Shown here piece after piece: positions 19,170-28,148 of a DNA stretch of 64,000 nt (positions are counted from its first letter, which is position 1; the number at the start of each line of letters is the position of its first letter). The stretch is from positions 2,046,001 to 2,110,000 of the forward strand of contig NZ_JBBOZQ010000001.1 of the NCBI RefSeq assembly GCF_038008685.1. The letters run 5' to 3'. This stretch comes from Lysinibacillus sp. FSL W8-0992 (GTDB lineage Bacteria; Bacillota; Bacilli; Bacillales_A; Planococcaceae). The notes under the pieces are model-generated. The model saw nothing but the letters and a program-made list of their open reading frames with translations. It made no database searches and was not told the DNA's origin. The translations under genes and the position numbers were made by a program.

Positions 19170-19198
19170 TTGTAAAACGATAAATTTTAGTTTAAAAT
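19170..19198 (+). promoter_or_regulatory. Candidate promoter of the DUF2975 operon
   Basis: TTGTAA, a 17-nt spacer and TAAAAT, about 32 nt before the first start codon. Confidence 0.55.
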
Positions 19199-19229
19199 CA
19201 AATTGAAAATAAACCAATGAGGTGTTTTT

Positions 19230-19712
19230 ATGAAAATAGCAACAACTTTGTTTTTAAAAATAGCGGTGATTCTTATGGCCATTCCAGTTCTAGCATTGTG
19301 TATTTTTCTTGTGCCTGAATTAGGAGAGCTTGCAGCAAAACTGCTCCCATCGTTTTCAGCAATAAAATATATCGTTTCGATTATTTTTTATGCTTCTTCG
19401 ATTCCATTTTACTTTGCTTTATATCAAGCTTTTCAACTTTTACGCAACATCGATCAAAATAAAGCATTTTCGGAATTATCCGTTAAGTCATTAAAGAAAA
19501 TCAAATACTGTGCCATTACAATTAGCATTTTACATGTGCTAGCTTTGCCACTCTTTTACCTATTTGCAGAGATGGACGACGCACCGGGTGTAATATTTGT
19601 TGGATTGCTTGTACCTTTCGCATCTATGGTCATTGCTGTATTTGCGGCGGTACTTCAAAAACTATTACAAGAAGCGATTGATATAAAATCAGAAAACGAC
19701 CTAGTAGTTTGA
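19230..19712 (+). CDS. DUF2975-type membrane protein, copy 1
   Basis: 160 aa with four hydrophobic segments (about 8-30, 46-65, 89-111, 117-140). Between TM2 and TM3 it carries FYFALYQAFQLLRNIDQNKAFSEL, split here as FALYQAFQLL and NIDQNKAFSELSVKSLK, typical of DUF2975. It is a paralogue of the next gene. These proteins are often encoded beside a short YozG-like HTH regulator, as here. The function is unknown. Confidence 0.75.
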   Translation: MKIATTLFLKIAVILMAIPVLALCIFLVPELGELAAKLLPSFSAIKYIVSIIFYASSIPFYFALYQAFQLLRNIDQNKAFSELSVKSLKKIKYCAITISILHVLALPLFYLFAEMDDAPGVIFVGLLVPFASMVIAVFAAVLQKLLQEAIDIKSENDLVV

Positions 19713-19737
19713 GAAGATTGATAGTTGGAGGTGTTTG

Positions 19738-20217
19738 ATGAAACGTGGTGCAACGATATTTTTAAAAGGAGTGATTCTCCTTATAGGAATCGTGACGTTA
19801 ACTTTATATTTATTTTGTGTGCCTGATATAGCTAGTAGTGATGTAAAAATGAATCCAGGTTCTGCTTATTTACAATATCCTTTTTTACTAGCTGCCTATG
19901 CATTGGCTCTCCCATTTTTTATTGCGTTATATCAAGCATTTAAGCTTTTAATTTACATTGATAAAAATAATACCTTTTCGCAATTATCAGTGGGGGCATT
20001 AAAGGTTATTAAGTTTTGTGCAATCATCATCAGTGCATTTATTGTAGGTGGAACCCTTTTTGTTGCGGTATTTCTTGATGGGGACAGAGCTGGTATTATG
20101 GCATTAGGGTTATATTTTACTTTTGCTTCAAGTGTCATTGCAACCTTTGCTGGTGTTCTCCAACATCTTGTTAAAGAAGTCGTAGATATAATATCTGAAA
20201 ATGAGTTAATAGTGTGA
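19738..20217 (+). CDS. DUF2975-type membrane protein, copy 2
   Basis: 159 aa, four hydrophobic segments. It shares IALYQAFKLL, IDKNNTFSQLSVGALK and the C-terminal VAxIxSEN(E/D)LxV ending with copy 1, so it arose by tandem duplication. GGAGG lies 7 nt before the ATG at 19738. It lies 25 nt after copy 1 and 10 nt before the HTH gene, so the three genes form one operon. Confidence 0.75.
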   Translation: MKRGATIFLKGVILLIGIVTLTLYLFCVPDIASSDVKMNPGSAYLQYPFLLAAYALALPFFIALYQAFKLLIYIDKNNTFSQLSVGALKVIKFCAIIISAFIVGGTLFVAVFLDGDRAGIMALGLYFTFASSVIATFAGVLQHLVKEVVDIISENELIV

Positions 20218-20227
20218 GGTTGAGGAT

Positions 20228-20449
20228 ATGGCAATTATAATTAACATCGATGTGATGTTAGCAAAACGAAAAATGAGCGTAACGGAACTTTCGGATAGGG
20301 TTGGCATAACGATGGCTAATCTTTCTATCTTAAAAAATGGAAAAGCAAAAGCGATTCGCTTATCTACTTTAGAGTCGATTTGTAAGGCACTAGAATGTCA
20401 GCCAGGAGATATTTTAGAATACCGAAGTGATGAAACTACGCTAGATTAA
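20228..20449 (+). CDS. Small XRE/Cro-type HTH regulator (YozG-like)
   Basis: 73 aa consisting almost wholly of an HTH domain: MSVTELSDRVGITMANLSIL and ESICKALECQPGDILEY, the HTH_26/YozG pattern. It probably regulates the operon that ends with it. The family pairing with DUF2975 suggests that the membrane protein and regulator act as a unit (inference). Confidence 0.8.
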   Translation: MAIIINIDVMLAKRKMSVTELSDRVGITMANLSILKNGKAKAIRLSTLESICKALECQPGDILEYRSDETTLD

Positions 20450-20496
20450 TAAAGGAAACATTAAATTAGCAGTAAATGCTAGCATATTTTTAAATG

Positions 20497-20525
20497 GAGC
20501 TTGCCTACGGGTAGGCTCTTTTTTA
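20497..20525 (+). terminator. Terminator of the DUF2975-HTH operon
   Basis: GCCTAC / GTAGGC with outer GAGC/GCTC partial pairing and a T run. Confidence 0.7.
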
Positions 20526-20612
20526 TAGTGCTTTACATAAGTTTGCAGGATGGACTGGAATCGTTTAGGAGCTTCATTATTCGTTAGCCGATATGCTCTT
20601 TAATTGTAGAAA

Positions 20613-20698
20613 ATGCATAAATATTCAAACAGACGCATTTTTGTCACAAACAACATATGAATTCTAACTTTTGAAAATAAACATAAAAATTCAGTTGA
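20613..20698 (+). promoter_or_regulatory. Cluster of ARG-box-like sites upstream of argF
   Basis: Three AT-rich half-symmetric elements resemble the ArgR/AhrC box (consensus like CATGAATAAAAATTCAAG): TGCATAAATATTCAAA at 20613-20628, CATATGAATTCTAA at 20654-20667 and AACATAAAAATTCAGTT at 20680-20696. The last abuts the -35. The 20450-20758 gap otherwise holds only a terminator and promoter. Confidence 0.5.
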
Positions 20699-20723
20699 TT
20701 TTATATTTATGCATGTGTATACT
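20695..20723 (+). promoter_or_regulatory. argF promoter
   Basis: TTGATT, a 17-nt spacer and TATACT. It overlaps the last ARG-box-like element, which fits repression by ArgR/AhrC. Confidence 0.65.
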
Positions 20724-20758
20724 AAACTCAACAGTTACAAAAGCAAGGAGAGAAGGCT

Positions 20759-21724
20759 ATGAAATTACTAGAAGAAGTACAGTTAAAGTTAGTATCAAGC
20801 TTAAAAGGAAAAGACTTACTAACTTTGCTAGACTATACAAGTGAAGAGGTTCAGCAATTAGTTGCACTTTCGACGCAACTTAAAATGATTACAAAAGAAG
20901 GAAAATGTCCGAAGCTACTTGAAGGAAAAACACTCGGCATGATTTTTGAAAAACATTCAACTCGTACTCGTATTTCATTTGAAGTGGGAATGGAACAATT
21001 GGGCGGTAAAGGTATGTTTATGCATGCGCGTGATTTACAAATTGGTCGCGGTGAATCAATATATGATACTGCACATGTGTTATCAGGTTATTTAGATGGC
21101 ATTATGATTCGTGCAAACTCTCATGCGATGGTTAAAGAGCTTGCAGAGCATGCAACGATTCCTGTAATTAATGGCTTAACGGATATATATCATCCTTGCC
21201 AAGCATTAGCCGATTTAGAAACAATCGCTGAATTTAAAGGTGAATTACAAGGTCTTAAAATTGCATATGTTGGTGATGGCAATAACGTGGCGCACTCTTT
21301 AGTAGTCGCTTCTGCACACGTCGGTATGAACGTCGCAGTAGCAACGCCTGTTGGCTATGAATGTGATGCAGAGGTTATCGCAAAAGCACAAGCTATCGCA
21401 ATGGCAAATGGCAGTACAATTACAATTACGAATGATCCAGTGGCAGCAGTTCAAAATGCAGATGTAGTGTATGCAGATGTTTGGACATCAATGGGCCAAG
21501 AAGAGGAAGCGGCGAAACGTTTACATGATTTTGCTGATTATCAAATCAATGATGAGCTAGTGGCACATGCAAAGCCAAATTATATGTTCCTACATTGCTT
21601 ACCAGCACATCGTGAAGAGGAAGTGGCAACATCTGTTATAGATGGCCCGAATTCTTATATTTTTGAGCAAGCAGAAAATAGACTCCATGCTCAAAAAGCT
21701 GTTTTAGCTTCAATTATGGCTTAA
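20759..21724 (+). CDS. argF: Ornithine carbamoyltransferase
   Basis: 321 aa. Carbamoyl phosphate binding KHSTRTR lies near 65-71, [12 protein letters not shown] near 144, VWTSMGQE near 240 and the ornithine-side HCLPAHR near 279. It forms citrulline from ornithine and carbamoyl phosphate in arginine synthesis. The gene is not beside other arg genes. ARG-box-like sites at its promoter point to the anabolic enzyme, although a catabolic (arcB) role cannot be excluded from sequence alone. Confidence 0.92.
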   Translation: MKLLEEVQLKLVSSLKGKDLLTLLDYTSEEVQQLVALSTQLKMITKEGKCPKLLEGKTLGMIFEKHSTRTRISFEVGMEQLGGKGMFMHARDLQIGRGESIYDTAHVLSGYLDGIMIRANSHAMVKELAEHATIPVINGLTDIYHPCQALADLETIAEFKGELQGLKIAYVGDGNNVAHSLVVASAHVGMNVAVATPVGYECDAEVIAKAQAIAMANGSTITITNDPVAAVQNADVVYADVWTSMGQEEEAAKRLHDFADYQINDELVAHAKPNYMFLHCLPAHREEEVATSVIDGPNSYIFEQAENRLHAQKAVLASIMA

Positions 21725-21740
21725 AAAAAGGATATGATAG

Positions 21741-21769
21741 TTGACTCTCTAATTGAGAGTTCCTATATA
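21741..21769 (+). promoter_or_regulatory. Strong sigma-A-type promoter in the argF-lysR gap
   Basis: TTGACT, a 17-nt spacer and TATATA. The spacer contains CTCTAATTGAGAG, an inverted repeat that could be a repressor site or incidental. It starts 17 nt after the argF stop. Confidence 0.65.
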
Positions 21770-21775
21770 CAAAGT

Positions 21776-21928
21776 TCACATTCGCAACAGAGGGTGTTAA
21801 TGTGAGCAACATACTAGTGGCATACAGACAGAGGGATGTAAGCTGCGCGCGATGTACGTTGTCAAGATGGATGACTTCATCGCTACATAGTGAAAGTAAC
21901 CTGGGAGACGCTGGGTTACTTTTTTTAT
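21776..21928 (+). ncRNA. Candidate small RNA or attenuated leader, about 150 nt
   Basis: A promoter at 21741-21769 and a terminator at 21895-21927 (AGTAACC/GGTTACT plus eight Ts) bound a segment without a usable ORF. Inside, GCGATG (21849-21854) pairs with CATCGC (21878-21883), extended by ATGTA (21836-21840) with TACAT (21884-21888). I do not recognise a known riboswitch class. With this, the 21725-22025 gap is largely explained. Confidence 0.5.
21895..21928 (+). terminator. Terminator of the candidate small RNA
   Basis: AGTAACC / GGTTACT, 12-nt loop, then TTTTTTT. Confidence 0.75.
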
Positions 21929-22025
21929 TTTAATAGCACATATACATAGTTTTCCTATATGTTATAGAGAAATGAAAAATAAATCTATATAATAAGGACA
22001 ATACGAAATTTTAGGAGGGCTTTAA

Positions 22026-22922
22026 TTGAATATTGATCATATCGAGGCATTTTTATATGTAGTTCATTATAAAAGTATTCATAAGGCTGCTAATGCTTTG
22101 TTTTTATCACAACCAACTGTAACAGCTCGCATCAAAACATTGGAACGTGAGTTAAATGTTGAATTATTTTATCGTGATGCGCGAAGTGTTATATTATCGG
22201 AAAAAGGAAAGGACTTTTTGCCATTTGCCACACAGATTGTGCAAACGTTCCAGCATGGTAAAAAACAATTGCAGGAAACACATGCTTCAAATGAAGTTTG
22301 CATCGGAACAAACGGTGTGACGGCTCAATACTTTTTAGCCTATGCACTACCTAAATGGAAAGAACGTTTTCCGAATATGCGTTTTCAAATCATTACAGGT
22401 TCTACTGCGATCATTTTAGAAAAATTACAAAGTCACCAAATTGATTTTGCTTTTATTCAATATGTGCATAAAGAAGGGGTATGCAATGAGTTGTTATTAA
22501 ATAATGCTGTGAAGCTCGTTATGCATCGCGATCATCCATTTATACAAGAGACCAATATAACAGCAAAAAAATTGGCAAAGCAAAAAATGGTGTTTTTTGA
22601 ATGCGGTGCGTTTGATTGGAATTATGTGCATAAAATGTTTGAGGTAGAAGGCGTGTCAGCAAATATTGAAGTTCGTACAGACCATTTAGAAGTAGCAAAG
22701 GCATTTATTCGAACGAAAGAATATGTGAGCTTTTTACCACATCTATGTGTGAAAACGGAGCTTGAAAGTGGCGAGTTTGTTGAAATAGATGTGAAGCATT
22801 TACTCGATATAAATCAGCATATTTTCTTAACGTATTTAAAGAAGGATACGCTAGAATCAGCTTTTTGGGACAACATTTTAAGTACAGCCACTCAATTTGA
22901 AAGTATCCAAAAGCTGCATTGA
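22026..22922 (+). CDS. LysR family regulator (YtlI/CysL-like)
   Basis: 298 aa. The N-terminal HTH (about 15-37: SIHKAANALFLSQPTVTARI) and a C-terminal substrate-binding domain are standard. The start is TTG at 22026, with AGGAGGG 9 nt before it. It lies upstream of, and on the same strand as, a gene set like the B. subtilis ytmI operon, which YtlI activates; the regulator role is inferred from that context. The effector is probably a sulfur metabolite. Confidence 0.8.
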   Translation: MNIDHIEAFLYVVHYKSIHKAANALFLSQPTVTARIKTLERELNVELFYRDARSVILSEKGKDFLPFATQIVQTFQHGKKQLQETHASNEVCIGTNGVTAQYFLAYALPKWKERFPNMRFQIITGSTAIILEKLQSHQIDFAFIQYVHKEGVCNELLLNNAVKLVMHRDHPFIQETNITAKKLAKQKMVFFECGAFDWNYVHKMFEVEGVSANIEVRTDHLEVAKAFIRTKEYVSFLPHLCVKTELESGEFVEIDVKHLLDINQHIFLTYLKKDTLESAFWDNILSTATQFESIQKLH

Positions 22923-22923
22923 T

Positions 22924-22955
22924 AAAAAATTTTATAGAACATAAAATTTTTTTCT
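22924..22955 (+). terminator. AT-rich terminator after the LysR gene
   Basis: AAAAATTTTAT / ATAAAATTTTT with a 5-nt loop and T run. The stem has no G-C pair, so it is weak. Confidence 0.5.
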
Positions 22956-23123
22956 ATTACAAGAACTATTGCATTCACGTCCATTGAACGGTAATATCTT
23001 CCTCAATCCTATTTTATTTATGAATGTCCATCTGACAGCATAAGTGAAATATTATTTTTTAGCTTAAAGCATACTTAACCACTAAGTTTAGTAAAAATAA
23101 TAAATTCGAGGAGGATTAACATT

Positions 23124-24452
23124 ATGGTTAGACAGGATAAAATTCGGTTTGGGGCGATTATACACGGTGTAGGTGGGAATATTTCTAGCTGGCGCCATCC
23201 AAAAGTAGCTAGCAATCAAAGTGTGAGTTTACCTTTCTATATACAACAGGCGCAGAAGGCGGAGCAAGGGAAGTTTGATGTTGCCTTTATCGCAGATGGT
23301 TTATTTATCAATGAAAAGTCGATTCCTCATTTTTTAAATCGCTTTGAGCCACTAACGATATTATCTGCACTAGCTGTTTCAACAAAAAATATAGGGCTCG
23401 TTGGAACTGTATCGACATCCTATAGTGAACCATTTACGGTGGCACGACAGTTTGCATCACTCGATCATATTAGCAACGGTCGGGCAGGCTGGAATGTTGT
23501 AACGACGCCATTAGAAAGCTCGGCGTTAAACTACAATAAAACGATAGAACAGCATCCAAGTCATGCAGAACGTTATCAAATTGCAGAGGAATATTTAGAG
23601 GTGACAAAAGGACTTTGGGATTCATGGGATGATGATGCCTTTATAGCAGATGTGGAACATGACGTGTTCTTCGATCCGAAAAAATTACACACATTGCAAC
23701 ATAAGGGCAAATACTTTTCTGTGCAAGGACCACTTAATATTGCACGCTCAAAACAAGGTCAGCCTGTAATTTTCCAAGCGGGATCATCTGATGCGGGTGT
23801 TCGTCTAGCTGCAAAAGATGCTGATGCAATATTCACGCATGGGGCATCGTTAGAAGAAGCGCAGAAATTTTATAAAAAGGTGAAAACGGAGGTCGCTGCT
23901 TTTGGACGAAATCCTGATGAAGTAAAGATTTTCCCTGGGATATCGCCAATTATTGGGGACACGATTGAAGAAGCGGAGGCAAAGTATCAGGAAATAGTAG
24001 AACTCGTTTCGATTGAACGTGCACTTGCTTATCTTGGTCGCTACTTCGATCATCATGATTTTACTCAGTATGATGTGGATGCATTGTTTCCAGAGCTAGG
24101 TGATATTGGAGCAAACAGCTTCCGTAGTACGACAGATTATATAAAAAAATATGCCAAGCAAGAGGGGCTTACGCTTCGTCAAGTAGCATTACGTGAAGCA
24201 ACGCCAAAAACAGCATTCTTTGGCACTGCTGAACAGATTGCCGATTTGGTGCAAGATTGGTTTGAAAAAGAAGCGGCAGATGGTTTTATTGTTGCTGTAA
24301 CAGTGCCAGGTGCACTTGATGATTTTGTCGATAAGGTTGTACCGATTTTGCAATCACGTGGTATTTACAAAGAGGAATATGAAGCAGATACATTGCGTGG
24401 TAATTTAGGCTTACCGTTTAAAGAAAGTCGATACGTCAAACAGTCTGTTTAA
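23124..24452 (+). CDS. NtaA/DmoA-type FMN-dependent monooxygenase (YtnJ-like)
   Basis: 442 aa, luciferase-like TIM barrel of the NtaA/SnaA/DszA group: [14 protein letters not shown] start, [39 protein letters not shown] and a long C-terminal extension. Such enzymes use FMNH2 to oxidise carbon next to S or N. In B. subtilis, YtnJ belongs to the ytmI operon for use of modified cysteines. GAGGAGG precedes the ATG. First structural gene of the cluster. Confidence 0.85.
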   Translation: MVRQDKIRFGAIIHGVGGNISSWRHPKVASNQSVSLPFYIQQAQKAEQGKFDVAFIADGLFINEKSIPHFLNRFEPLTILSALAVSTKNIGLVGTVSTSYSEPFTVARQFASLDHISNGRAGWNVVTTPLESSALNYNKTIEQHPSHAERYQIAEEYLEVTKGLWDSWDDDAFIADVEHDVFFDPKKLHTLQHKGKYFSVQGPLNIARSKQGQPVIFQAGSSDAGVRLAAKDADAIFTHGASLEEAQKFYKKVKTEVAAFGRNPDEVKIFPGISPIIGDTIEEAEAKYQEIVELVSIERALAYLGRYFDHHDFTQYDVDALFPELGDIGANSFRSTTDYIKKYAKQEGLTLRQVALREATPKTAFFGTAEQIADLVQDWFEKEAADGFIVAVTVPGALDDFVDKVVPILQSRGIYKEEYEADTLRGNLGLPFKESRYVKQSV

Positions 24453-24499
24453 AAACCAAGTAAACTTATTTGAATAAATATATTTAGAGGAGGTATTGT

Positions 24500-25513
24500 A
24501 TGAGTTATTCTTTAGGCATATTAGACCAAAGTCCTCTTATCGAGGGTGCAACAAACGAGCAAGCATTACAACAAACAGTCGCTTTGGCGCAAAAGGCTGA
24601 GCAGCTAGGATATACACGTTTTTGGGTGTCGGAACATCATAATAGCGAGACATTAGCGGGGACATCACCAGAAATTTTAGTATCGTATTTACTTGCAAAA
24701 ACGACATCGATTCGTATTGGTTCCGGTGGTGTTATGTTACAACATTATAGCCCCTATAAAGTTGCAGAAAATTTTCATGTGTTAGCATCGTTGGAACCAG
24801 GAAGAGTGGACTTGGGCATTGGCAAAGCACCAGGGGGGCTACCGCTGTCCACAAAGGCATTGCAATATGGCACGCTAAACAATGGTGAAGACTTTGAGGA
24901 ACGGCTAACGTTTTTGCAACAATTAATTGCTAACACACTACCAGTAGAACATGAGCTAAATGGTGTGCAGGCAACACCTATTCCAAAAATAAAGCCATCG
25001 TTATTTTTACTTGGTGCAAGTCCGAAAAGTGCAGAAATTGCAGGAAAACTTGGTATTGCCTTTGTCTTTGCGCGTTTTATCAATAGTGATATCGATGTTT
25101 TGACTGAAGCGGCTAAGACCTATCGTACGCATCTGCCGAATGGTCATTTTGCTGTTTCAATTGCAGCACTTGCTGCACCAACAACGGAAGAAGCGCAGGC
25201 ATTAGTAGGGGAACAAAAAATTACAAAGGTGCATTTAGCAAGTGGGCGTAGTTTGACCCTACAATCGGTTGAATTAGCCGAAAAATTTGGGCAAGAATCA
25301 GGGGAGGCGTTCACTGTCCAGCAGTATGATGCTGATATTGTATTTGGCACCCCTGAAGATATCAAAGCGACATTAGATGCCTTTCACAAGCAATTTCAAA
25401 TTGATGAATTCATTGTGCATACGCCTGTTTTAAAGGCATTTGAACGACAACGCTCATTTGAACTATTAAGTCCTGTAAATTTACACTTACAACGAAAAGA
25501 AGCAGTGAGCTAA
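24500..25513 (+). CDS. LLM class flavin-dependent oxidoreductase (YtmO-like)
   Basis: 337 aa, single-domain luciferase-like protein: LGILDQSPLIEGAT, RFWVSEHHNSETLAG, GSGGVMLQHYSPYKVAE, GRVDLGIGKAPGG. This belongs to the MsnO8/YtmO-type group. It lies 47 nt after the YtnJ-like gene, with GGAGG before the ATG. Two different flavin monooxygenases in one cluster match the B. subtilis ytmO/ytnJ pair. The substrate is inferred to be an S-alkyl or N-acetyl cysteine derivative. Confidence 0.85.
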   Translation: MSYSLGILDQSPLIEGATNEQALQQTVALAQKAEQLGYTRFWVSEHHNSETLAGTSPEILVSYLLAKTTSIRIGSGGVMLQHYSPYKVAENFHVLASLEPGRVDLGIGKAPGGLPLSTKALQYGTLNNGEDFEERLTFLQQLIANTLPVEHELNGVQATPIPKIKPSLFLLGASPKSAEIAGKLGIAFVFARFINSDIDVLTEAAKTYRTHLPNGHFAVSIAALAAPTTEEAQALVGEQKITKVHLASGRSLTLQSVELAEKFGQESGEAFTVQQYDADIVFGTPEDIKATLDAFHKQFQIDEFIVHTPVLKAFERQRSFELLSPVNLHLQRKEAVS

Positions 25514-25525
25514 GGAGGAAGGAAC

Positions 25526-25804
25526 ATGGCAAAAAAGATAGATGTAGTCGTTTGGTCAAAGCAAGGCTGTAGTTATTGTGATGAAGTAAAAGTGTATTTA
25601 CAAGAGTTGGAAATTCCGTATAAAACAGTTGATGTCACACATAACGATGCTTTTCGGGACATTTTACAAGCAAAGTATGGCGTACGTTATGTACCTATAG
25701 TAGAAATTGGGTCAAGTGAAGATGGTGTGTACAAAGCTGTGACAGAAATAGGGCTTGAGCATGTCAAAACAGCACTTGCTATTGATTTACCATCAAAAGT
25801 ATAG
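25526..25804 (+). CDS. Glutaredoxin-like protein (YtnI-like)
   Basis: 92 aa, thioredoxin fold with the redox motif CSYC at about residues 15-18 and a cis-proline region RYVPIVEIG. It follows the YtmO-like gene by 12 nt. In the ytm cluster of Bacillus the equivalent YtnI sits between ytmO and ytnJ. A role in thiol reduction during cysteine release is likely but unproven. Confidence 0.8.
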   Translation: MAKKIDVVVWSKQGCSYCDEVKVYLQELEIPYKTVDVTHNDAFRDILQAKYGVRYVPIVEIGSSEDGVYKAVTEIGLEHVKTALAIDLPSKV

Positions 25805-25820
25805 AAAAGAGGGAGATTTT

Positions 25821-26645
25821 ATGAGGAAACTAGCGCTCTATATAACTTGTGTGCTTACGTTATTTTTAACGGCTTGCTCAAGTACTGAAAAATCTCAGGT
25901 AGGTACTAGTGACAACGCTAAAGCACAAAGTAAAAATGACGTTCAAACGATACTAGTTGGCACAGGCACACAATTTCCGAATATTTGCTTCCTCGATGAA
26001 AAGGGGAAGTTAACAGGCTATGATGTCGAACTTGTTCGAGCGATTGATGAAAAGCTACCTGAGTATAATTTTGAATTTAAAACGATGGAGTTCTCGAATC
26101 TATTACTAAGTTTAGAAACGAGAAAAATAGATTTAATCGCACATCAGATGGAAGTTAATCGTGAGCGTGAGGAAAAGTTTCTATTTAACAAGGAGCCTTA
26201 TAATGTATTCCCATTACAAGTAACAGTGAATGCGAAAAATAATGATATACAATCAATCGCTGATTTAAAAGACAAAAATGTTACTGTCTCACCAACGAGT
26301 AACTCTGCAGTCTTTATTGAGCAATACAATAAAGAGCATAATCTAGGGATCAACATTGTGTATTCCTCTGGTTCAGTGGATGTTAATAATCAACTTGCAA
26401 CTGGTCGTATTGATGCGATAATTACGACACCATTTGCAGTGAGATACTATAACGAAAGCAATGAAGCCCAGCAAAAAGTAGTAGGAGAAGCACTTTTAAA
26501 CTCAAAAGTTTACTTCCTACTGAACAAGGATGAAGTGACATTACAGGAACGTATCGATGAGGCAATTCGAGAGTTAAAGACGGAGGGAGTCATTAGCGAG
26601 CTTAGTAAAAAATGGCTAGGTGATGATTACACTGTAGACTTCTAG
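25821..26645 (+). CDS. Cystine-type ABC transporter substrate-binding lipoprotein (TcyJ/TcyK-like)
   Basis: 274 aa. The signal peptide ends in the lipobox LTAC (Cys about 20). A family-3 solute-binding domain follows: FLDEKGKLTGYDVELVRAI, MEFSNLLLSLETRKIDLIA, and the closing ELSKKWLGDDYT. The ATG at 25821 follows GAGGGAG and yields a proper signal peptide; the in-frame ATG at 25755 overlaps the previous gene. Only one binding protein is present, whereas B. subtilis has two (TcyJ, TcyK). Confidence 0.88.
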   Translation: MRKLALYITCVLTLFLTACSSTEKSQVGTSDNAKAQSKNDVQTILVGTGTQFPNICFLDEKGKLTGYDVELVRAIDEKLPEYNFEFKTMEFSNLLLSLETRKIDLIAHQMEVNREREEKFLFNKEPYNVFPLQVTVNAKNNDIQSIADLKDKNVTVSPTSNSAVFIEQYNKEHNLGINIVYSSGSVDVNNQLATGRIDAIITTPFAVRYYNESNEAQQKVVGEALLNSKVYFLLNKDEVTLQERIDEAIRELKTEGVISELSKKWLGDDYTVDF

Positions 26646-26671
26646 ACGACATAGGAGAGGGAGAAGGAAGT

Positions 26672-27373
26672 ATGGCAAATGATTTTGACTTGATGCTAAT
26701 AGCGAATGTACTTCCGATATTGCTTCAATATTTACCCGTAACACTTGAAATTTTAGTATGCTCCATCCTTTTTGGGATGTTACTTGGAATTGTAGTAGCT
26801 ATACCAAAGCTACTGCAAATACCTATTTTGAAGCAAATCGTCACGGTATATATTTCATTTATTCGTGGCACGCCTATTTTAATACAGTTGTTTTTAGTGT
26901 TTTATGGCATTCCAGCAATATTAAAGCTAGTTCATATTGATGTTACAAGAATGGATGCTATTTATTTTGTTATGATAACTTATACATTCAGTAATGCTGC
27001 AGCGTTTGCTGAAATTTTCAGAGCAGCTATATTAACGATTGATAAAGGACAAATGGAAGCGGCGTTGTCAGTTGGCTTAAATCGAGCACAAGCATTTTGC
27101 CGTATTATACTACCGCAGGCGCTACGTGTTGCTTTTCCAAATATGTCGAATACAATGATTAGTTCGTTAAAGGATACTTCCTTGGCATTTTCAATTGGTG
27201 TAATGGATATGGTCGGTCGGGGAGAAACGCTTATTGCTTCGACGACACGGGCCTTAGAAATCTATTTGGCACTTTCAGTTGTTTACTATTTTATTGTGTT
27301 GCTATTAGAAAAAGTATTAAAACGCAATGAACGCTATCTTAATCGTTATATGAAAGAAATAGCGACGAGCTAG
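26672..27373 (+). CDS. Amino acid ABC transporter permease (TcyL-like)
   Basis: 233 aa, about five membrane segments. The HisM-type permease signature includes YISFIRGTPILIQLFLVFYG and the EAA loop EAALSVGLNRAQAFCRIILP that contacts an ATPase. It follows the binding protein by 26 nt. Its presence with a second permease implies a heterodimeric channel. Confidence 0.88.
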   Translation: MANDFDLMLIANVLPILLQYLPVTLEILVCSILFGMLLGIVVAIPKLLQIPILKQIVTVYISFIRGTPILIQLFLVFYGIPAILKLVHIDVTRMDAIYFVMITYTFSNAAAFAEIFRAAILTIDKGQMEAALSVGLNRAQAFCRIILPQALRVAFPNMSNTMISSLKDTSLAFSIGVMDMVGRGETLIASTTRALEIYLALSVVYYFIVLLLEKVLKRNERYLNRYMKEIATS

Positions 27374-27385
27374 GGGGATTTGATA

Positions 27386-28093
27386 ATGACGATAGATGTA
27401 GCATTTATGATAGATGCGTTGCAGGAAATTATTAAGGTGTTGCCATTAACCTTGTTTATGACTATTACACCTGTATGTTTAGGTATAGTAATCGGTATAG
27501 TCGTAGCCTTTGTTCGGATACAACAAATAAAAGGTATAGCACCATTATTAAATTTTTACGTATCCTTTTTTAGAGGCACACCGATTATTATGCATATTAT
27601 GTTAATTTACTTTAGTGTACCAATTGTTGTGGATACAATCGCGCATATGTTGAAGCTGGATTTTCATTCAAATACTATACCTATATTATTTTTTGTATTA
27701 CTGGCTTTGACGTTAAGTGCGGGTGCCTACGCTTCGGAAATTATCCGATCTGGTATTTTAAGTGTTCCAAAAGGTCAATTGGAAGCAGCGTATGCTGTAG
27801 GAATGACGTTTTCACAGGCAATGCGACGCTTGATTTTACCACAAGCTTTTAGTAAATCGATACCTAATTTTACAAATGTCTTTATTGGCTTTTTACATGC
27901 GACTTCTTTAGCGTTTTTTGTGTCAATTAAGGAATTAACAGGCGCTGCAAATATTGTAGCTTCAGTTAATTTGAAATTTTTAGAGGCATTTATAGCAGTC
28001 GGATTAATTTATTGGAGTGTTTCGATTGTCGTTGAATGGATTGCCCATCTAATAGAAAAAAGAGTGACGGCTTATAGTAAGGGTAGCGTGTAG
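27386..28093 (+). CDS. Amino acid ABC transporter permease (TcyM-like)
   Basis: 235 aa, about five membrane segments, with FYVSFFRGTPIIMHIMLIYF and the EAA loop EAAYAVGMTFSQAMRRLILP. The ATG at 27386 is preferred to a TTG six bases earlier because GGGGGA lies 7 nt before it. It is 12 nt after the first permease. No ATP-binding gene (TcyN equivalent) follows, so the permeases must borrow an ATPase encoded elsewhere. Confidence 0.88.
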   Translation: MTIDVAFMIDALQEIIKVLPLTLFMTITPVCLGIVIGIVVAFVRIQQIKGIAPLLNFYVSFFRGTPIIMHIMLIYFSVPIVVDTIAHMLKLDFHSNTIPILFFVLLALTLSAGAYASEIIRSGILSVPKGQLEAAYAVGMTFSQAMRRLILPQAFSKSIPNFTNVFIGFLHATSLAFFVSIKELTGAANIVASVNLKFLEAFIAVGLIYWSVSIVVEWIAHLIEKRVTAYSKGSV

Positions 28094-28148
28094 TTGTGTT
28101 TAAATAACCCCGACAAATAAAAAAGAAGAATTGAAAGGAGTGTTGTCT

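Noticed and set aside
21776..21928. Known riboswitch (SAM, T-box, glycine, lysine types)
   Set aside because: No T-box sequence and none of the conserved cores I can recall are present.
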